Source of the DNA: Thermodesulfobacteriota bacterium
GTDB lineage: Bacteria > Desulfobacterota > WTBG01 > CAIYCZ01 > CAIRTM01
Assembly (NCBI GenBank): GCA_026415325.1
Contig: JAOAHH010000130.1
Coordinates: 1 to 32,000, forward strand
DNA length: 32,000 nt
Direction of reading: 5' to 3'
Shown here: positions 8,562 through 16,982 of the stretch, piece after piece
Layout: each line of letters starts with the position of its first letter
How positions within the stretch are numbered: position 1 is the stretch's first letter
Notes under the pieces: generated by a model
Told to the model about the DNA's origin: nothing
Seen by the model: only the letters and a program-made list of their open reading frames with translations
Databases searched by the model: none
Program-made: the position numbers and the translations under genes

Positions 8562-9371
8562 TCATGTGAGGCGAAGCACGATGGCTTCCACATACTTCCA
8601 AAATTTCGGTCTCTGTTCCGGCAATCCGAAATGCCGAATCCAGCTTAGTTTCCATGCGTTATTTCCGGTAAGTACAGCAAGGTCAGAACACATGCGGTCA
8701 ACGCAGATCCCCGCTGCCTCAAGCGAAATAGTTCTCCGATGCGGCGCTTTGCAGGGACGATGATGAAGACAATACTGTTCTGAACATGCAGAGCACGGTC
8801 CGGAACCAAATACAGAGATAACGCTTTCTTTCCCGCATACTTCTTCTATATCCGCTGCAAGAGCGTACAGCACATCAAATTTCCATTTGACGTTCCAACG
8901 CTCTTGCAGAAGCGTTGTCTGTAAAACAAGGATATGCGTTGAGCGATGCAGAAGGCGCTGCACCTCCGCGGTTGTAATGGCCTGCGGCGGGCAGCCGGGG
9001 AGTCTCCCGTATCCAGGGCATCGATCAAAACGACGATACACCTGCCCTTTTCCGCCGTTGTAAACCGTCCAGTACGGCATACAGCAAAGATTTTGAAATC
9101 GCTCATCCGCAATGACAAGCTGTGTCGGAAGCACGCCGACACGAGTAAAAAAACGACCTCCTTCAATGGGATAATTGTGGATATGGGATACCGTAGCAAC
9201 CTGTTTCAAACGTGGATATCGATCAAACACCTGAAGCGATGCTTCATACAATCGCCTCTTTTGATCCTCTGTATGCCGATGTGCAGCCGGAATGTCCTGT
9301 ATAATTGAGTCGATGATATGCTTGATGACATAATTTACCGGAAGTCGCTTTTTTTGACAGTGCTTTGCCAT
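8562..9371 (-). CDS. DUF2284 family cysteine-rich predicted metal-binding protein
   Basis: This 269-aa protein shows the DUF2284 pattern: a cysteine pair (Cys96, Cys97) followed by CPGYGRLPGCPP (118-129), then GPCSACSEQYC (191-201), Cys207 with a following Pro, and SLEAAGICVDRMC (216-228). The clustered cysteines suggest an iron-sulfur or other metal site; the biochemical role of the family is not known to me. The start has a GAGGGA ribosome binding site. It lies 18 nt after radC on the same strand, so the two are probably cotranscribed. No signal peptide is visible, so it is probably cytoplasmic. Confidence 0.8.
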   Translation of the reverse strand: MAKHCQKKRLPVNYVIKHIIDSIIQDIPAAHRHTEDQKRRLYEASLQVFDRYPRLKQVATVSHIHNYPIEGGRFFTRVGVLPTQLVIADERFQNLCCMPYWTVYNGGKGQVYRRFDRCPGYGRLPGCPPQAITTAEVQRLLHRSTHILVLQTTLLQERWNVKWKFDVLYALAADIEEVCGKESVISVFGSGPCSACSEQYCLHHRPCKAPHRRTISLEAAGICVDRMCSDLAVLTGNNAWKLSWIRHFGLPEQRPKFWKYVEAIVLRLT

Positions 9372-9389
9372 GGCAGATATCCCTCGTGA

Positions 9390-10070
9390 TTACAGCTCGC
9401 CATGCTCTCTGAAGCTGTAATAGCCATTTTTTCCAATGATGATATGGTCGTGGACATTGATTGACAGTGGTTCAACCGCAGCGATAAGCCGCTGTGTCAA
9501 GTCCCGATCCTGTGGCGATGGAACAGGATCGCCGCTGGGATGGTTATGGACAAAAATCAGTGCTTTTGCTTTATGCCGAAGCGAATGTTCCACAATCGTC
9601 CGAGGATATATTGCAATATGATCGATGGTTCCCTGCTGCACAACTTCATCTGCGATGACCCTGTTTTTTGTATTGAGATAAATAACGCGAAACTGTTCAT
9701 GGGCGTTATATGCCATGGCAGCAATACAATATCGGACAAGCGCGTGAGTCGAACTAATGCAATCGGTTTTAAGCATATCTCCGTGCAGATACCGCTCGAC
9801 ACAGTCGCGGATTAACCGCAGGAGAAGTGCTGAATGGATGCCAATACCGGGAATTTTGACCAGCTCTTCAAGGGGAGCGTTGAAAACATCGTTCAAGGTT
9901 TTAAACCGCTCGAGCAAAGCTTTGGCAACCGGTTTAACATCTTTTCGGGCAATGGCATAGGTCAGTATAAACTCCAAAACTTCATAATCAAGAAATGGAT
10001 GAAGACCGTTCTTAAGATAGCGAAGTTTTATGCGCTGCCGGTGTTCGGCATGAGCACAGGTATTTCCCAT
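9390..10070 (-). CDS. radC: RadC/JAB (MPN) domain protein
   Basis: The 226-aa product has an N-terminal helical UPF0758 region and a helix-hairpin-helix (LEELVKIPGIGIHSALLLRL). A C-terminal MPN domain follows, with the JAMM zinc motif FVHNHPSGDPVPSPQD. RadC was once linked to DNA repair; its true function is unsettled. An ATG at 10079 could give three more residues. However, the strong AAGGAGG at 10081-10087 is only 1 nt from that codon and 10 nt from the ATG at 10070, so I chose 10070. It heads a two-gene unit with the DUF2284 gene and has a well-placed promoter upstream. Confidence 0.92.
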   Translation of the reverse strand: MGNTCAHAEHRQRIKLRYLKNGLHPFLDYEVLEFILTYAIARKDVKPVAKALLERFKTLNDVFNAPLEELVKIPGIGIHSALLLRLIRDCVERYLHGDMLKTDCISSTHALVRYCIAAMAYNAHEQFRVIYLNTKNRVIADEVVQQGTIDHIAIYPRTIVEHSLRHKAKALIFVHNHPSGDPVPSPQDRDLTQRLIAAVEPLSINVHDHIIIGKNGYYSFREHGEL

Positions 10071-10080
10071 GGCCAGCATC

Positions 10081-10087
10081 CCTCCTT
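10081..10087 (-). promoter_or_regulatory. Strong ribosome binding site deciding the radC start
   Basis: On the minus strand this reads AAGGAGG. Spacing is 1 nt to the ATG at 10079 and 10 nt to the ATG at 10070, which favours the downstream codon. Confidence 0.75.
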
Positions 10088-10108
10088 TTTATAGGCATTT
10101 GTTTCGAG

Positions 10109-10137
10109 GATATAGCAAGTTCTGTTATTCCTTTCAA
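10109..10137 (-). promoter_or_regulatory. Candidate sigma-70 promoter of radC
   Basis: On the minus strand TTGAAA (10137-10132) and TATATC (10114-10109) are separated by 17 bp. Transcription would start near 10102, about 30 nt before the radC start codon. Confidence 0.65.
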
Positions 10138-10258
10138 GTATCATGTCTCTAATATTTTTGCTAAACCACGATAGCAGATCCGCTGTCATCGAAAACAGCA
10201 CGTGTCACAAAATTCCGTTAAACGTTCTCTTACAAAGGAAAAGGGACGGAGATTTGAT

Positions 10259-10287
10259 TTGTAGTTGCTTAAAAATCTTTCTATAAT
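10259..10287 (+). promoter_or_regulatory. Candidate promoter of the panE-rluB operon
   Basis: A perfect TATAAT (10282-10287) lies 17 bp after a weak TTGTAG (10259-10264). The predicted start near 10294 leaves a leader of about 16 nt that holds the GGAG ribosome binding site of panE. Confidence 0.55.
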
Positions 10288-10309
10288 TACAACTCATGGA
10301 GCAGCAGAT

Positions 10310-11275
10310 ATGACTATTCTCGTTCTTGGGGCCGGATCGATCGGGTCAGTATTTGGTGGTTTTTTGGCGCTGGCAGGCCATCGGGTGATATTGGTCGGCC
10401 GACAACCCCATATGGATGCAATTGCCCGTTTCGGTCTTCTTATCGACGGCATTTGGGGACGCCATATTGTTACCGAGCGCATAATCGCATTATCGGATGT
10501 CCATGATGCTTCAACAGCATCGGTCGATCTCTGCCTGCTAACGGTCAAGTCTTATGACACGGCCAGTGCCGTTCGCATGCTGTGTGATACGTTCTCCGAC
10601 CCGCCCATCGTTCTTTCATTGCAAAACGGCCTCGGTAATGTTGAAACCATTGAATCATTGGTCGGTAAGCATAAAACCATCGGTGGACGCGTAATATTCG
10701 GGGTTGAATACCGAGAACCCGGTCACGTTACCGTAACCGTTGCCGCAGACGTCACCCGGATCGGTTCCCGTTGTGGCACCATACCCCGTCATAAAATAGA
10801 ACAAATAGCCTCACTTTTGACCCAAGCTGGTATCCCGACCGAAGCAACCGACACCATTGAGCGATATCTTTGGGGAAAAGTACTTTATAACTGTGCGCTG
10901 AACCCTCTTGCTACACTCTTAAATGTGCCGTACGGAAAACTCCTATCAAGCGACGCTGCCCGTGAAATCATGCGAGCAATTATTTTCGAAATCTTCGCCG
11001 TAGCCAAAAAGCTCAATGTCACCCTTGACTGGGCAGAACCCGAACAGTATGTAGAACTTCTGTTCAACGAACTTATACCGAAAACTTTTGAACACCATCC
11101 GTCGATGTTACAGGATGTACTGCGCGGCAAACCGACTGAAATTGACTCACTCAACGGTGCAATTGCCGATCTTGCCGTTAAGGTGGGATGTGACGCACCC
11201 TATAATACATTGCTGCGATCATTGATCAAGGCGAAGGAAACATCATGCGTTCGTACAGCGACCAGTACGCATTGA
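10310..11275 (+). CDS. panE: 2-dehydropantoate 2-reductase
   Basis: PanE reduces ketopantoate to pantoate with NADPH for pantothenate and CoA synthesis. The protein starts MTILVLGAGSIGSVFGGFLA, a Rossmann GxGxxG fold. It continues with the family segments VKSYDT, LQNGLGN, and GKVLYNCALNPLATLLNVPYG, in which the Lys is the expected catalytic residue. The family-like C-terminal segment reads SMLQDVLRGKPTEIDSLNG. The reading frame is open from 10265, but the ATG at 10310 has GGAG 9 nt upstream and starts exactly at the Rossmann strand, giving 321 aa, a normal length. Its last 31 nt overlap the xer gene, so translation may be coupled. A relative acting on another 2-keto acid cannot be excluded. 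Confidence 0.88.
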   Translation: MTILVLGAGSIGSVFGGFLALAGHRVILVGRQPHMDAIARFGLLIDGIWGRHIVTERIIALSDVHDASTASVDLCLLTVKSYDTASAVRMLCDTFSDPPIVLSLQNGLGNVETIESLVGKHKTIGGRVIFGVEYREPGHVTVTVAADVTRIGSRCGTIPRHKIEQIASLLTQAGIPTEATDTIERYLWGKVLYNCALNPLATLLNVPYGKLLSSDAAREIMRAIIFEIFAVAKKLNVTLDWAEPEQYVELLFNELIPKTFEHHPSMLQDVLRGKPTEIDSLNGAIADLAVKVGCDAPYNTLLRSLIKAKETSCVRTATSTH

Positions 11276-12147
11276 TTGACCGTTTTTATATGTATCTTGT
11301 TACCGAGCGACGACTGTCCGAACATACAATCGCTGCCTACAGCAGTGATGTGCAGCGCTTCTGCGCGTATCTCGAGCGTCACGGCAAGGCCGTTCCTTCG
11401 TGCGGTCAGATCGAGGTGCTCTCATTTTTACACGATCAACTTGCACACAGGCTCTCCTCGCGCTCGATCGCACGAATGTTGTCGAGCATCAGATGCTTAT
11501 ATGATTTCCTTGTCAGTGACGGCGTGCTGCAGCACAACCCGCTGCAGGACGTACAGTCACCACGGCCTGCACAAAAACTTCCGCATGTTCTCGAACATGA
11601 CGAAATGGAACGGCTGCTTCGCGCTCCTGATATACAAACTCCCCGCGGTATACGCGACAAAGCATTGCTCGAACTCTTATATGCAACCGGTTTGCGCGTT
11701 TCTGAACTTGTCAGCCTCACGATTGCACAGGTCAACCTTGAAACAGCCTTTGTGCTCGTGCGGGGGAAGGGCTCAAAAGAACGCGTTGTTCCGATGGGAG
11801 ATATTGCAGTTACGTGGATCAAACACTACCTTTCGGAAGCCCGTCCCGTTCTTGCATCCTCCCGGCAGAGCCCATATTTATTCATAACCGCTGCCGGGGC
11901 CCCCCTCACGCGCCAGGCATTCTGGAAACTGATAAAAAAATATTGCCGTACGGCAGGAATTACTAAAGTCATATCGCCCCATACCATACGCCATTCTTTT
12001 GCGACGCATCTCCTTGAAGGAGGCGCAGATCTTCGATCGGTGCAGGCAATGTTAGGGCATGCGGATATTGCAACAACGCAAATCTACACCCATGTGACCG
12101 GCCGTTCTTTGAAACGATCACATGAAAAATATCATCCTCGGGGATAA
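11245..12147 (+). CDS. xerD: Tyrosine site-specific recombinase, XerC/XerD type
   Basis: Xer recombinases resolve chromosome dimers at dif with FtsK. The 300-aa protein has an N-terminal SAM-like core-binding domain (about 8-95) and a C-terminal catalytic domain with all expected residues: Arg151 (ATGLRVSEL), Lys175 (GKGSKER), His246 and Arg249 (HTIRH), His272 (LGHADI) and Tyr281 (TTQIYTHV). Length is typical. I favour XerD over XerC by general resemblance only. AAGGA precedes the ATG by about 7 nt, and the start overlaps the end of panE by 31 nt. It lies in a run of chromosome-maintenance genes (scpA and scpB follow), which supports a housekeeping role rather than a phage integrase. Confidence 0.88.
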   Translation: MRSYSDQYALIDRFYMYLVTERRLSEHTIAAYSSDVQRFCAYLERHGKAVPSCGQIEVLSFLHDQLAHRLSSRSIARMLSSIRCLYDFLVSDGVLQHNPLQDVQSPRPAQKLPHVLEHDEMERLLRAPDIQTPRGIRDKALLELLYATGLRVSELVSLTIAQVNLETAFVLVRGKGSKERVVPMGDIAVTWIKHYLSEARPVLASSRQSPYLFITAAGAPLTRQAFWKLIKKYCRTAGITKVISPHTIRHSFATHLLEGGADLRSVQAMLGHADIATTQIYTHVTGRSLKRSHEKYHPRG

Positions 12148-12165
12148 TCCCACGCGCGGTGTGTT

Positions 12166-14793
12166 ATGGACATCATTACAACCCACACCAATGCCGATTT
12201 TGATGCGCTTGCCTCGATGATTGCCGCCCGGAAGCTGTATCCCGATGCTGTTCTGGTGTTTCCTGGCGGCCAGGAAAAAAACATTCGGGATTTTCTCTTG
12301 CGGTCAACGCTGTATGTGTTTGATATTCACCGGGCACGCGATATTTCACTTGATGCGGTACGACGCCTCATTTTGGTTGATATTCGCCAGTCAAGCAGAA
12401 TCGGAAAATTCGCTTCGCTCTGTTCCTCGAACAATTGCGAAGTGCATGTCTTCGATCACCATCCTCCATCAGCGGATGATATCAAAGCATCCTATGAAAT
12501 CATCAAACCATATGGCTCGACTACCACCATTATGTGTGAAATTCTTGCCGAACGCAATATTGACCTCACACCTGAAGAGGCAACCGTGATGATGCTCGGC
12601 ATCTATGAAGATACCGGCAATTTGACTTTTTCCTCAACTACGCACAACGATTTTCAGGCGGCCGCATATCTTCTTTCACATGGCGCAAACCTCAACATCG
12701 TAGCGGATATGGCAGTAAAAGAGCTGACTGCCGATCAGGTCGCCATGCTCAACGAACTGATCGAAAATGCAGTGACTTATACGATCAACACAGTCGATAT
12801 CATGCTGACAAAAGCGACTAGCGAATGGTATCAAGGCGATTTTGCTGTTCTGGTCCACAAGCTGAAGAATATGGAAAACGTAGATGTTCTGTTTGCCCTG
12901 GCAGCGATGGATGATCGTGTATATATCGTTGGAAGAAGCAGGATTAAAGAAGTAAATGTCGGTGACGTGCTTGCTGCATTTAACGGCGGCGGCCATGCAA
13001 CCGCTGCATCGGCAACCGTTCATGCTCGCACGCTTGCCCAGGTAGAGCAGGAACTCCTTTCTGTATTACACAAAAAAATACGACCGATCAGAACGGCACG
13101 GGATATTATGACAACACCGGTCAAAACCATTGATGCTGAGACCCCCATTGGAACAGCTGGCGAGGTACTGACCCGCTACAATGTTAATGTTTTACCCGTC
13201 ATCGATGGCAAACGTCTCGTCGGCCTCATTTCACGCCAAATTGTGGAAAAGGCGAAACATCACGGCCTTGTCACTGCGCCGGTACGTGATTACATGGTAT
13301 CGGAATTCGCAACAGTTCCCCCGTCCGCCTCCCTGACCGAAGTCACCCAGCAGATCATTGCCGGGAACCAACGTTTTCTTCCGGTGGTATCGGGCAAAAA
13401 CATTACCGGTGCAATAACCCGAACCGACGTGCTCCGCGCATTACATCTTGATGGCCAAAGTGTTCAGCCGCTGACCGACGTTCACCCCAGCCCGACAAAA
13501 AAGACATCGCTGAAAAGTATCCTTGCAGAACGTCTCCCCCGCACTATCCTCATGATGCTCCGCGATCTCGGAAGCACTGCTTCTGAAATGGGATATGCGG
13601 CATATGCGGTCGGTGGCTTTGTGAGGGATATTCTGTTGCGGTTTGAAAATTATGATATCGATATAGTCATCGAAGGTGACGGTATTGCTTTTGCGCGGCA
13701 TTTTGCCCAACGGCATGGGCTTCCGGTAAAGATTTACCGAAAGTTCGGTACCGCCGTCATTACCCAACCCGACGGCAGCAAAATTGATATCGCATCATCC
13801 CGGCTTGAATACTATGAACGTCCCGCTGCACTTCCCAAGGTCGAATGGAGCTCCATTAAGCACGACCTTTATCGCAGGGATTTCACCATTAACACATTGG
13901 CGATTCGGCTTAACCCGGAGTGTTTTGGCGAACTGATTGATTTTTTCGGTGCCCGCCGTGACCTTAAAGAAAAGACCATCCGGGTGTTGCACAATCTGAG
14001 TTTTGTTGAAGACCCATCACGAATTTATCGAGCAGTGAGGTTTGAACAGCGGTTTGATTTCCATATCAGTAAGCTTACCTTACAGCTCATCCATAACGCC
14101 ATTAAACTTGATCTTCTGCACAATCTCAGCGGAAAACGGACGTTTTCGGAAATTGTTGCCCTCTTGGGAGAAGAAAAAGTGCTCATGGTGATCAAACGAC
14201 TGCATGAATTGAGACTGCTGCGGTATATTCATCCTGCAATACAGTACGACCAGCAGCTCAAGACACTCCTAAAAAATACCAATGACGTGCTTTCGTGGTT
14301 TACATTGCTTTACCTTGACAACACCTGTGAAACATGGTTTGTTTATTTTCTTGCATTGATCGATCGACTGCAGGCCGATGAAGCAATGGCATTGAGTAAA
14401 ACTTTCTCCCTGAAAAAAAAGTATGCACAGGCAATCGAAACAGCAAAAACCGTCGGCAATACAATCCTGTATCGTATGGCGCAGGCTGTGCGTTTATCGA
14501 ATGCCGAACTCTACGATATGTTGCATGGCATTCCAGTTGAAGTATGCCTCTTTTTAATGGCAAAAACCAATCGTGCAAAAAGCAAGCAATATTTTTCTCA
14601 TTATTTTACAAAACTTTCCACTGCGCGCATACATATAACAGGAGAAGATCTGATTCGCTTGGGGATCCCGCCCGGTCGCATATACAAAAGGATTTTGAAC
14701 AGCGTGTTACAGGAAGTTCTCAACGGCAGGATTCACGGGAAGCAGGAAGAGCTTCAGTTTATCCGCCGAACCTATCTGCAACAGACGCCGTAA
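12166..14793 (+). CDS. DHH-CBS-CBS-polyA polymerase/CCA-adding enzyme fusion
   Basis: Four modules are visible in 875 aa. (1) A DHH phosphoesterase: HTNADFDA (7-14), LVDIRQ, FDHHPP (96-101), GIYEDTGNL, then a DHHA1 part with GGGHATAAS (about 274-282). (2) Two CBS domains (about 312-430), usually adenosine-nucleotide sensors. (3) A class II nucleotidyltransferase head (about 475-600) with GGFVRD, catalytic-type DIDIV, RRDFTINTLAI and LIDFFGA. (4) The tRNA-binding helical part with EDPSRIYRAVRFEQRF. Such fusions are known in several bacterial lineages as A-adding or CCA-adding tRNA enzymes or polyA polymerases. The DHH part resembles nanoRNase/c-di-AMP phosphodiesterase domains, so one protein may both trim and extend RNA ends. 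Whether it adds CCA, CC or A cannot be read from the sequence. The next ATG follows after 1 nt. Confidence 0.88.
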   Translation: MDIITTHTNADFDALASMIAARKLYPDAVLVFPGGQEKNIRDFLLRSTLYVFDIHRARDISLDAVRRLILVDIRQSSRIGKFASLCSSNNCEVHVFDHHPPSADDIKASYEIIKPYGSTTTIMCEILAERNIDLTPEEATVMMLGIYEDTGNLTFSSTTHNDFQAAAYLLSHGANLNIVADMAVKELTADQVAMLNELIENAVTYTINTVDIMLTKATSEWYQGDFAVLVHKLKNMENVDVLFALAAMDDRVYIVGRSRIKEVNVGDVLAAFNGGGHATAASATVHARTLAQVEQELLSVLHKKIRPIRTARDIMTTPVKTIDAETPIGTAGEVLTRYNVNVLPVIDGKRLVGLISRQIVEKAKHHGLVTAPVRDYMVSEFATVPPSASLTEVTQQIIAGNQRFLPVVSGKNITGAITRTDVLRALHLDGQSVQPLTDVHPSPTKKTSLKSILAERLPRTILMMLRDLGSTASEMGYAAYAVGGFVRDILLRFENYDIDIVIEGDGIAFARHFAQRHGLPVKIYRKFGTAVITQPDGSKIDIASSRLEYYERPAALPKVEWSSIKHDLYRRDFTINTLAIRLNPECFGELIDFFGARRDLKEKTIRVLHNLSFVEDPSRIYRAVRFEQRFDFHISKLTLQLIHNAIKLDLLHNLSGKRTFSEIVALLGEEKVLMVIKRLHELRLLRYIHPAIQYDQQLKTLLKNTNDVLSWFTLLYLDNTCETWFVYFLALIDRLQADEAMALSKTFSLKKKYAQAIETAKTVGNTILYRMAQAVRLSNAELYDMLHGIPVEVCLFLMAKTNRAKSKQYFSHYFTKLSTARIHITGEDLIRLGIPPGRIYKRILNSVLQEVLNGRIHGKQEELQFIRRTYLQQTP

Positions 14794-14794
14794 T

Positions 14795-15436
14795 ATGGAT
14801 ACTACCCTTTTAATTCCCATCCTGCTATTTTCCATTATCGCCCACGAAGTGGCCCACGGATACATTGCATACCGATGCGGTGATCCTACTGCATACTATC
14901 AAGGCAGATTAACGCTCAATCCGCTTCGTCATATCGATCCGGTTGGCACGATCATTCTACCGACAATGCTCCTTATCACCAATACACCCTTTTTGATCGG
15001 CTGGGCAAAACCGGTACCGGTGAATCCCTACAATCTCCGCAACGGTGACCGTGATCATCTTCTTGTATCAATCGCAGGCGTCGCTGCCAATCTGTGTCTT
15101 GCACTTCTTTGCACAATTGTCTACGGTATAACCATAAATCTTTTCGGCTCTCTCCACGGTAACGATGCTGTTGTGCTCCTGTTCAATTACGGCATACGCA
15201 TAAACGTCATGCTCGCTGTTTTCAATATTATGCCGATTCCGCCACTTGATGGTTCATGGGTACTCTATCATCTACTTCCCAAACCTTTTGCGGCGATCTA
15301 TCGGCAATTCTTCCCATTCGGTTTTCTCATCCTGATCATACTGCTGGTTACCAATATCCTTCAGCTCATGATACTCCCCGTTCATAACTTTATCATCGGA
15401 CTGCTGCAATACGTTTTGCAGACCGTCGTTTTATAG
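14795..15436 (+). CDS. M50 site-2-protease-like membrane metalloprotease
   Basis: This 213-aa, strongly hydrophobic protein has the zinc motif HEVAH (His17, Glu18, His21) inside its first membrane segment. The third-ligand segment N-IMPIPPLDGS puts Asp152 in a later helix. There is no PDZ domain, so it belongs to the short S2P-M50 group rather than RseP itself. Four to six membrane segments are likely. It begins 1 nt after the upstream stop and ends 2 nt before scpA. A short M50 protease next to scpA-scpB-rluB is, from memory, a common arrangement in many bacteria, though no shared function is established. Substrate unknown. Confidence 0.88.
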   Translation: MDTTLLIPILLFSIIAHEVAHGYIAYRCGDPTAYYQGRLTLNPLRHIDPVGTIILPTMLLITNTPFLIGWAKPVPVNPYNLRNGDRDHLLVSIAGVAANLCLALLCTIVYGITINLFGSLHGNDAVVLLFNYGIRINVMLAVFNIMPIPPLDGSWVLYHLLPKPFAAIYRQFFPFGFLILIILLVTNILQLMILPVHNFIIGLLQYVLQTVVL

Positions 15437-15438
15437 CA

Positions 15439-16206
15439 ATGGCACGGCATTATACCGTCAAACTCGACAACTTTGAAGGACCGCTTGATCTGCTGCTGTA
15501 TCTCGTGCGAAAGAACGAAATCGACATCGAGCATATCCCGATCGTTTCTATCACTCAGCAGTACCTTGAATATCTTGAACTTATGAAAGCACTCAATCTT
15601 GATATTGCCGGTGAGTTTTTGGTTATGGCCTCAACACTTCTGTACTTAAAATCTCGTGCTCTCCTCCCCTCGGGCACTGACGAAGATATCGATGAAGAGC
15701 AGACAACGCTTGACGACTTGAAGCGACAACTTCTTGAATATCAGCAATACAAGGAAGCTGCACGCCACCTGAAGGAGCAAAACATTCTTGAAAAGGATGT
15801 GTTTACTCGGGGAACTCATGATACCATCACACCTGAGGGCAATGAGATGTTATTGCAGGAAGCGAGCCTATTCGACCTCATTGCAGCATTACAAAATGTC
15901 TTTAAACGGTCAGGGTTGGGCTCCGATGTCATGGAACTCACCGCCGAAGAAATATCGGTGAAAGATAAGATGCATGAACTGCTTGATCGCCTACAAACCT
16001 GCACGGATCATCTCGTTTTTGAAGATCTTTTTCAGCATCAGGCTTCTCGCAGTGAAGTCATTGCAACGTTTCTTGCCTTGCTTGAATTGATCAGACTGCA
16101 GGCATTGCGGATTTATCAGAATACTTCGTTTGGAACCATTTATATCTATCCGGTTGCCCCTAATACATATCATGCTTTGACAGAGCAACTCGATGCGATT
16201 TCATAG
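15439..16206 (+). CDS. scpA: Segregation and condensation protein A (kleisin)
   Basis: ScpA is the kleisin that bridges the two SMC heads in bacterial condensin. The 255-aa sequence begins with the classic VKLDNFEGPLDLLLYLVRKN and has the AGEFLVMASTLLYLKSRALLP segment (one conserved block near 55-75). An acidic linker follows (DEDIDEEQ). The C-terminal winged-helix part reads FLALLELIRLQALRIYQ. Length is normal. It is followed after 12 nt by scpB, its obligate partner. SMC itself is not in the window. Confidence 0.95.
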   Translation: MARHYTVKLDNFEGPLDLLLYLVRKNEIDIEHIPIVSITQQYLEYLELMKALNLDIAGEFLVMASTLLYLKSRALLPSGTDEDIDEEQTTLDDLKRQLLEYQQYKEAARHLKEQNILEKDVFTRGTHDTITPEGNEMLLQEASLFDLIAALQNVFKRSGLGSDVMELTAEEISVKDKMHELLDRLQTCTDHLVFEDLFQHQASRSEVIATFLALLELIRLQALRIYQNTSFGTIYIYPVAPNTYHALTEQLDAIS

Positions 16207-16218
16207 CTGTGAGGAAAT

Positions 16219-16974
16219 ATGCGAATTGAAGATCTTATCCCAATCATCGACGCACTCGTCTTTGCCTCTGAAACGCCGTTAAGTGTGCAAAGAATCAAAC
16301 AGATCCTTGACGAAGAAGCGTCGGATCCTGTTTCGCTTAAAGATATTAAAGAAGCGCTTGATTATTTGAGCCGCGATAATCGCGATCAACAGCGGGGATT
16401 CTTTCTGCAGGAAGTTGCCGGAGGATATCAGTACCGAACACGACCGGCGTACGCTCCATGGATCAGACGCTTACGCAAGACTAAGCCGTTTCGTTTGACA
16501 CAATCGACACTTGAAACTCTTGCCATCATTGCCTATAAACAGCCGATCATTCGGGCGGAAATAGAAAAGATACGTGGAGTTGACAGCGGCGGCGTTTTAA
16601 AAAATCTCCTGGAACGCGGGTTGATTAAAATAACCGCTCGAAAAAATATCCCCGGTCGTCCTTTTATGTTTGCCACGACAAACAAATTCCTCGAAGTATT
16701 CGGTCTTGAAAAACTTGCCGACCTCCCCCCACTGAAGGATTTCGAAACTTTTAATGAGGGGCAGCTCCCGACTATGCTGCGTGAGCATGCAGGTGAAGAA
16801 GTATGTATCGAGGACGATAGTGCCACAGAGCAGACGATATCGGATACTGTCAGCGATGCCGATCTTGCAACCATTGCACACGATCGCGGACTCTCTGATA
16901 CAGACCCTCTTGATGATATCCTCCCGATACACCATGAGCAGCCACCCACATCTGAAAATACCGATACCAACTAA
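16219..16974 (+). CDS. scpB: Segregation and condensation protein B
   Basis: ScpB dimerises and binds the ScpA linker in the SMC complex. The 251-aa protein shows two winged helices: IIDALVFASETPLSVQRIKQ at the N-terminus and QSTLETLAIIAYKQPIIRAE with IRGVDSGGVLKNLLERGLI, the ScpB signature. The last ~65 residues are a polar, acidic, low-complexity tail. A weak GTGAGGA ribosome binding site precedes the ATG. It is 12 nt after scpA and 8 nt before rluB. Confidence 0.95.
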   Translation: MRIEDLIPIIDALVFASETPLSVQRIKQILDEEASDPVSLKDIKEALDYLSRDNRDQQRGFFLQEVAGGYQYRTRPAYAPWIRRLRKTKPFRLTQSTLETLAIIAYKQPIIRAEIEKIRGVDSGGVLKNLLERGLIKITARKNIPGRPFMFATTNKFLEVFGLEKLADLPPLKDFETFNEGQLPTMLREHAGEEVCIEDDSATEQTISDTVSDADLATIAHDRGLSDTDPLDDILPIHHEQPPTSENTDTN

Positions 16975-16982
16975 CTCCGCTC

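Noticed and set aside
11276-11887. 203-codon open frame in another phase of xer
   Set aside because: The xer frame has all catalytic residues; this one is serine- and cysteine-rich without motifs.
11245-12147. Xer gene as a phage or island integrase
   Set aside because: No att-like repeats, tRNA or cargo genes are nearby, and the gene is locked in a housekeeping operon.
16533-16970. 145-codon open frame antisense to scpB
   Set aside because: Low-complexity serine-rich translation of the opposite strand of scpB.
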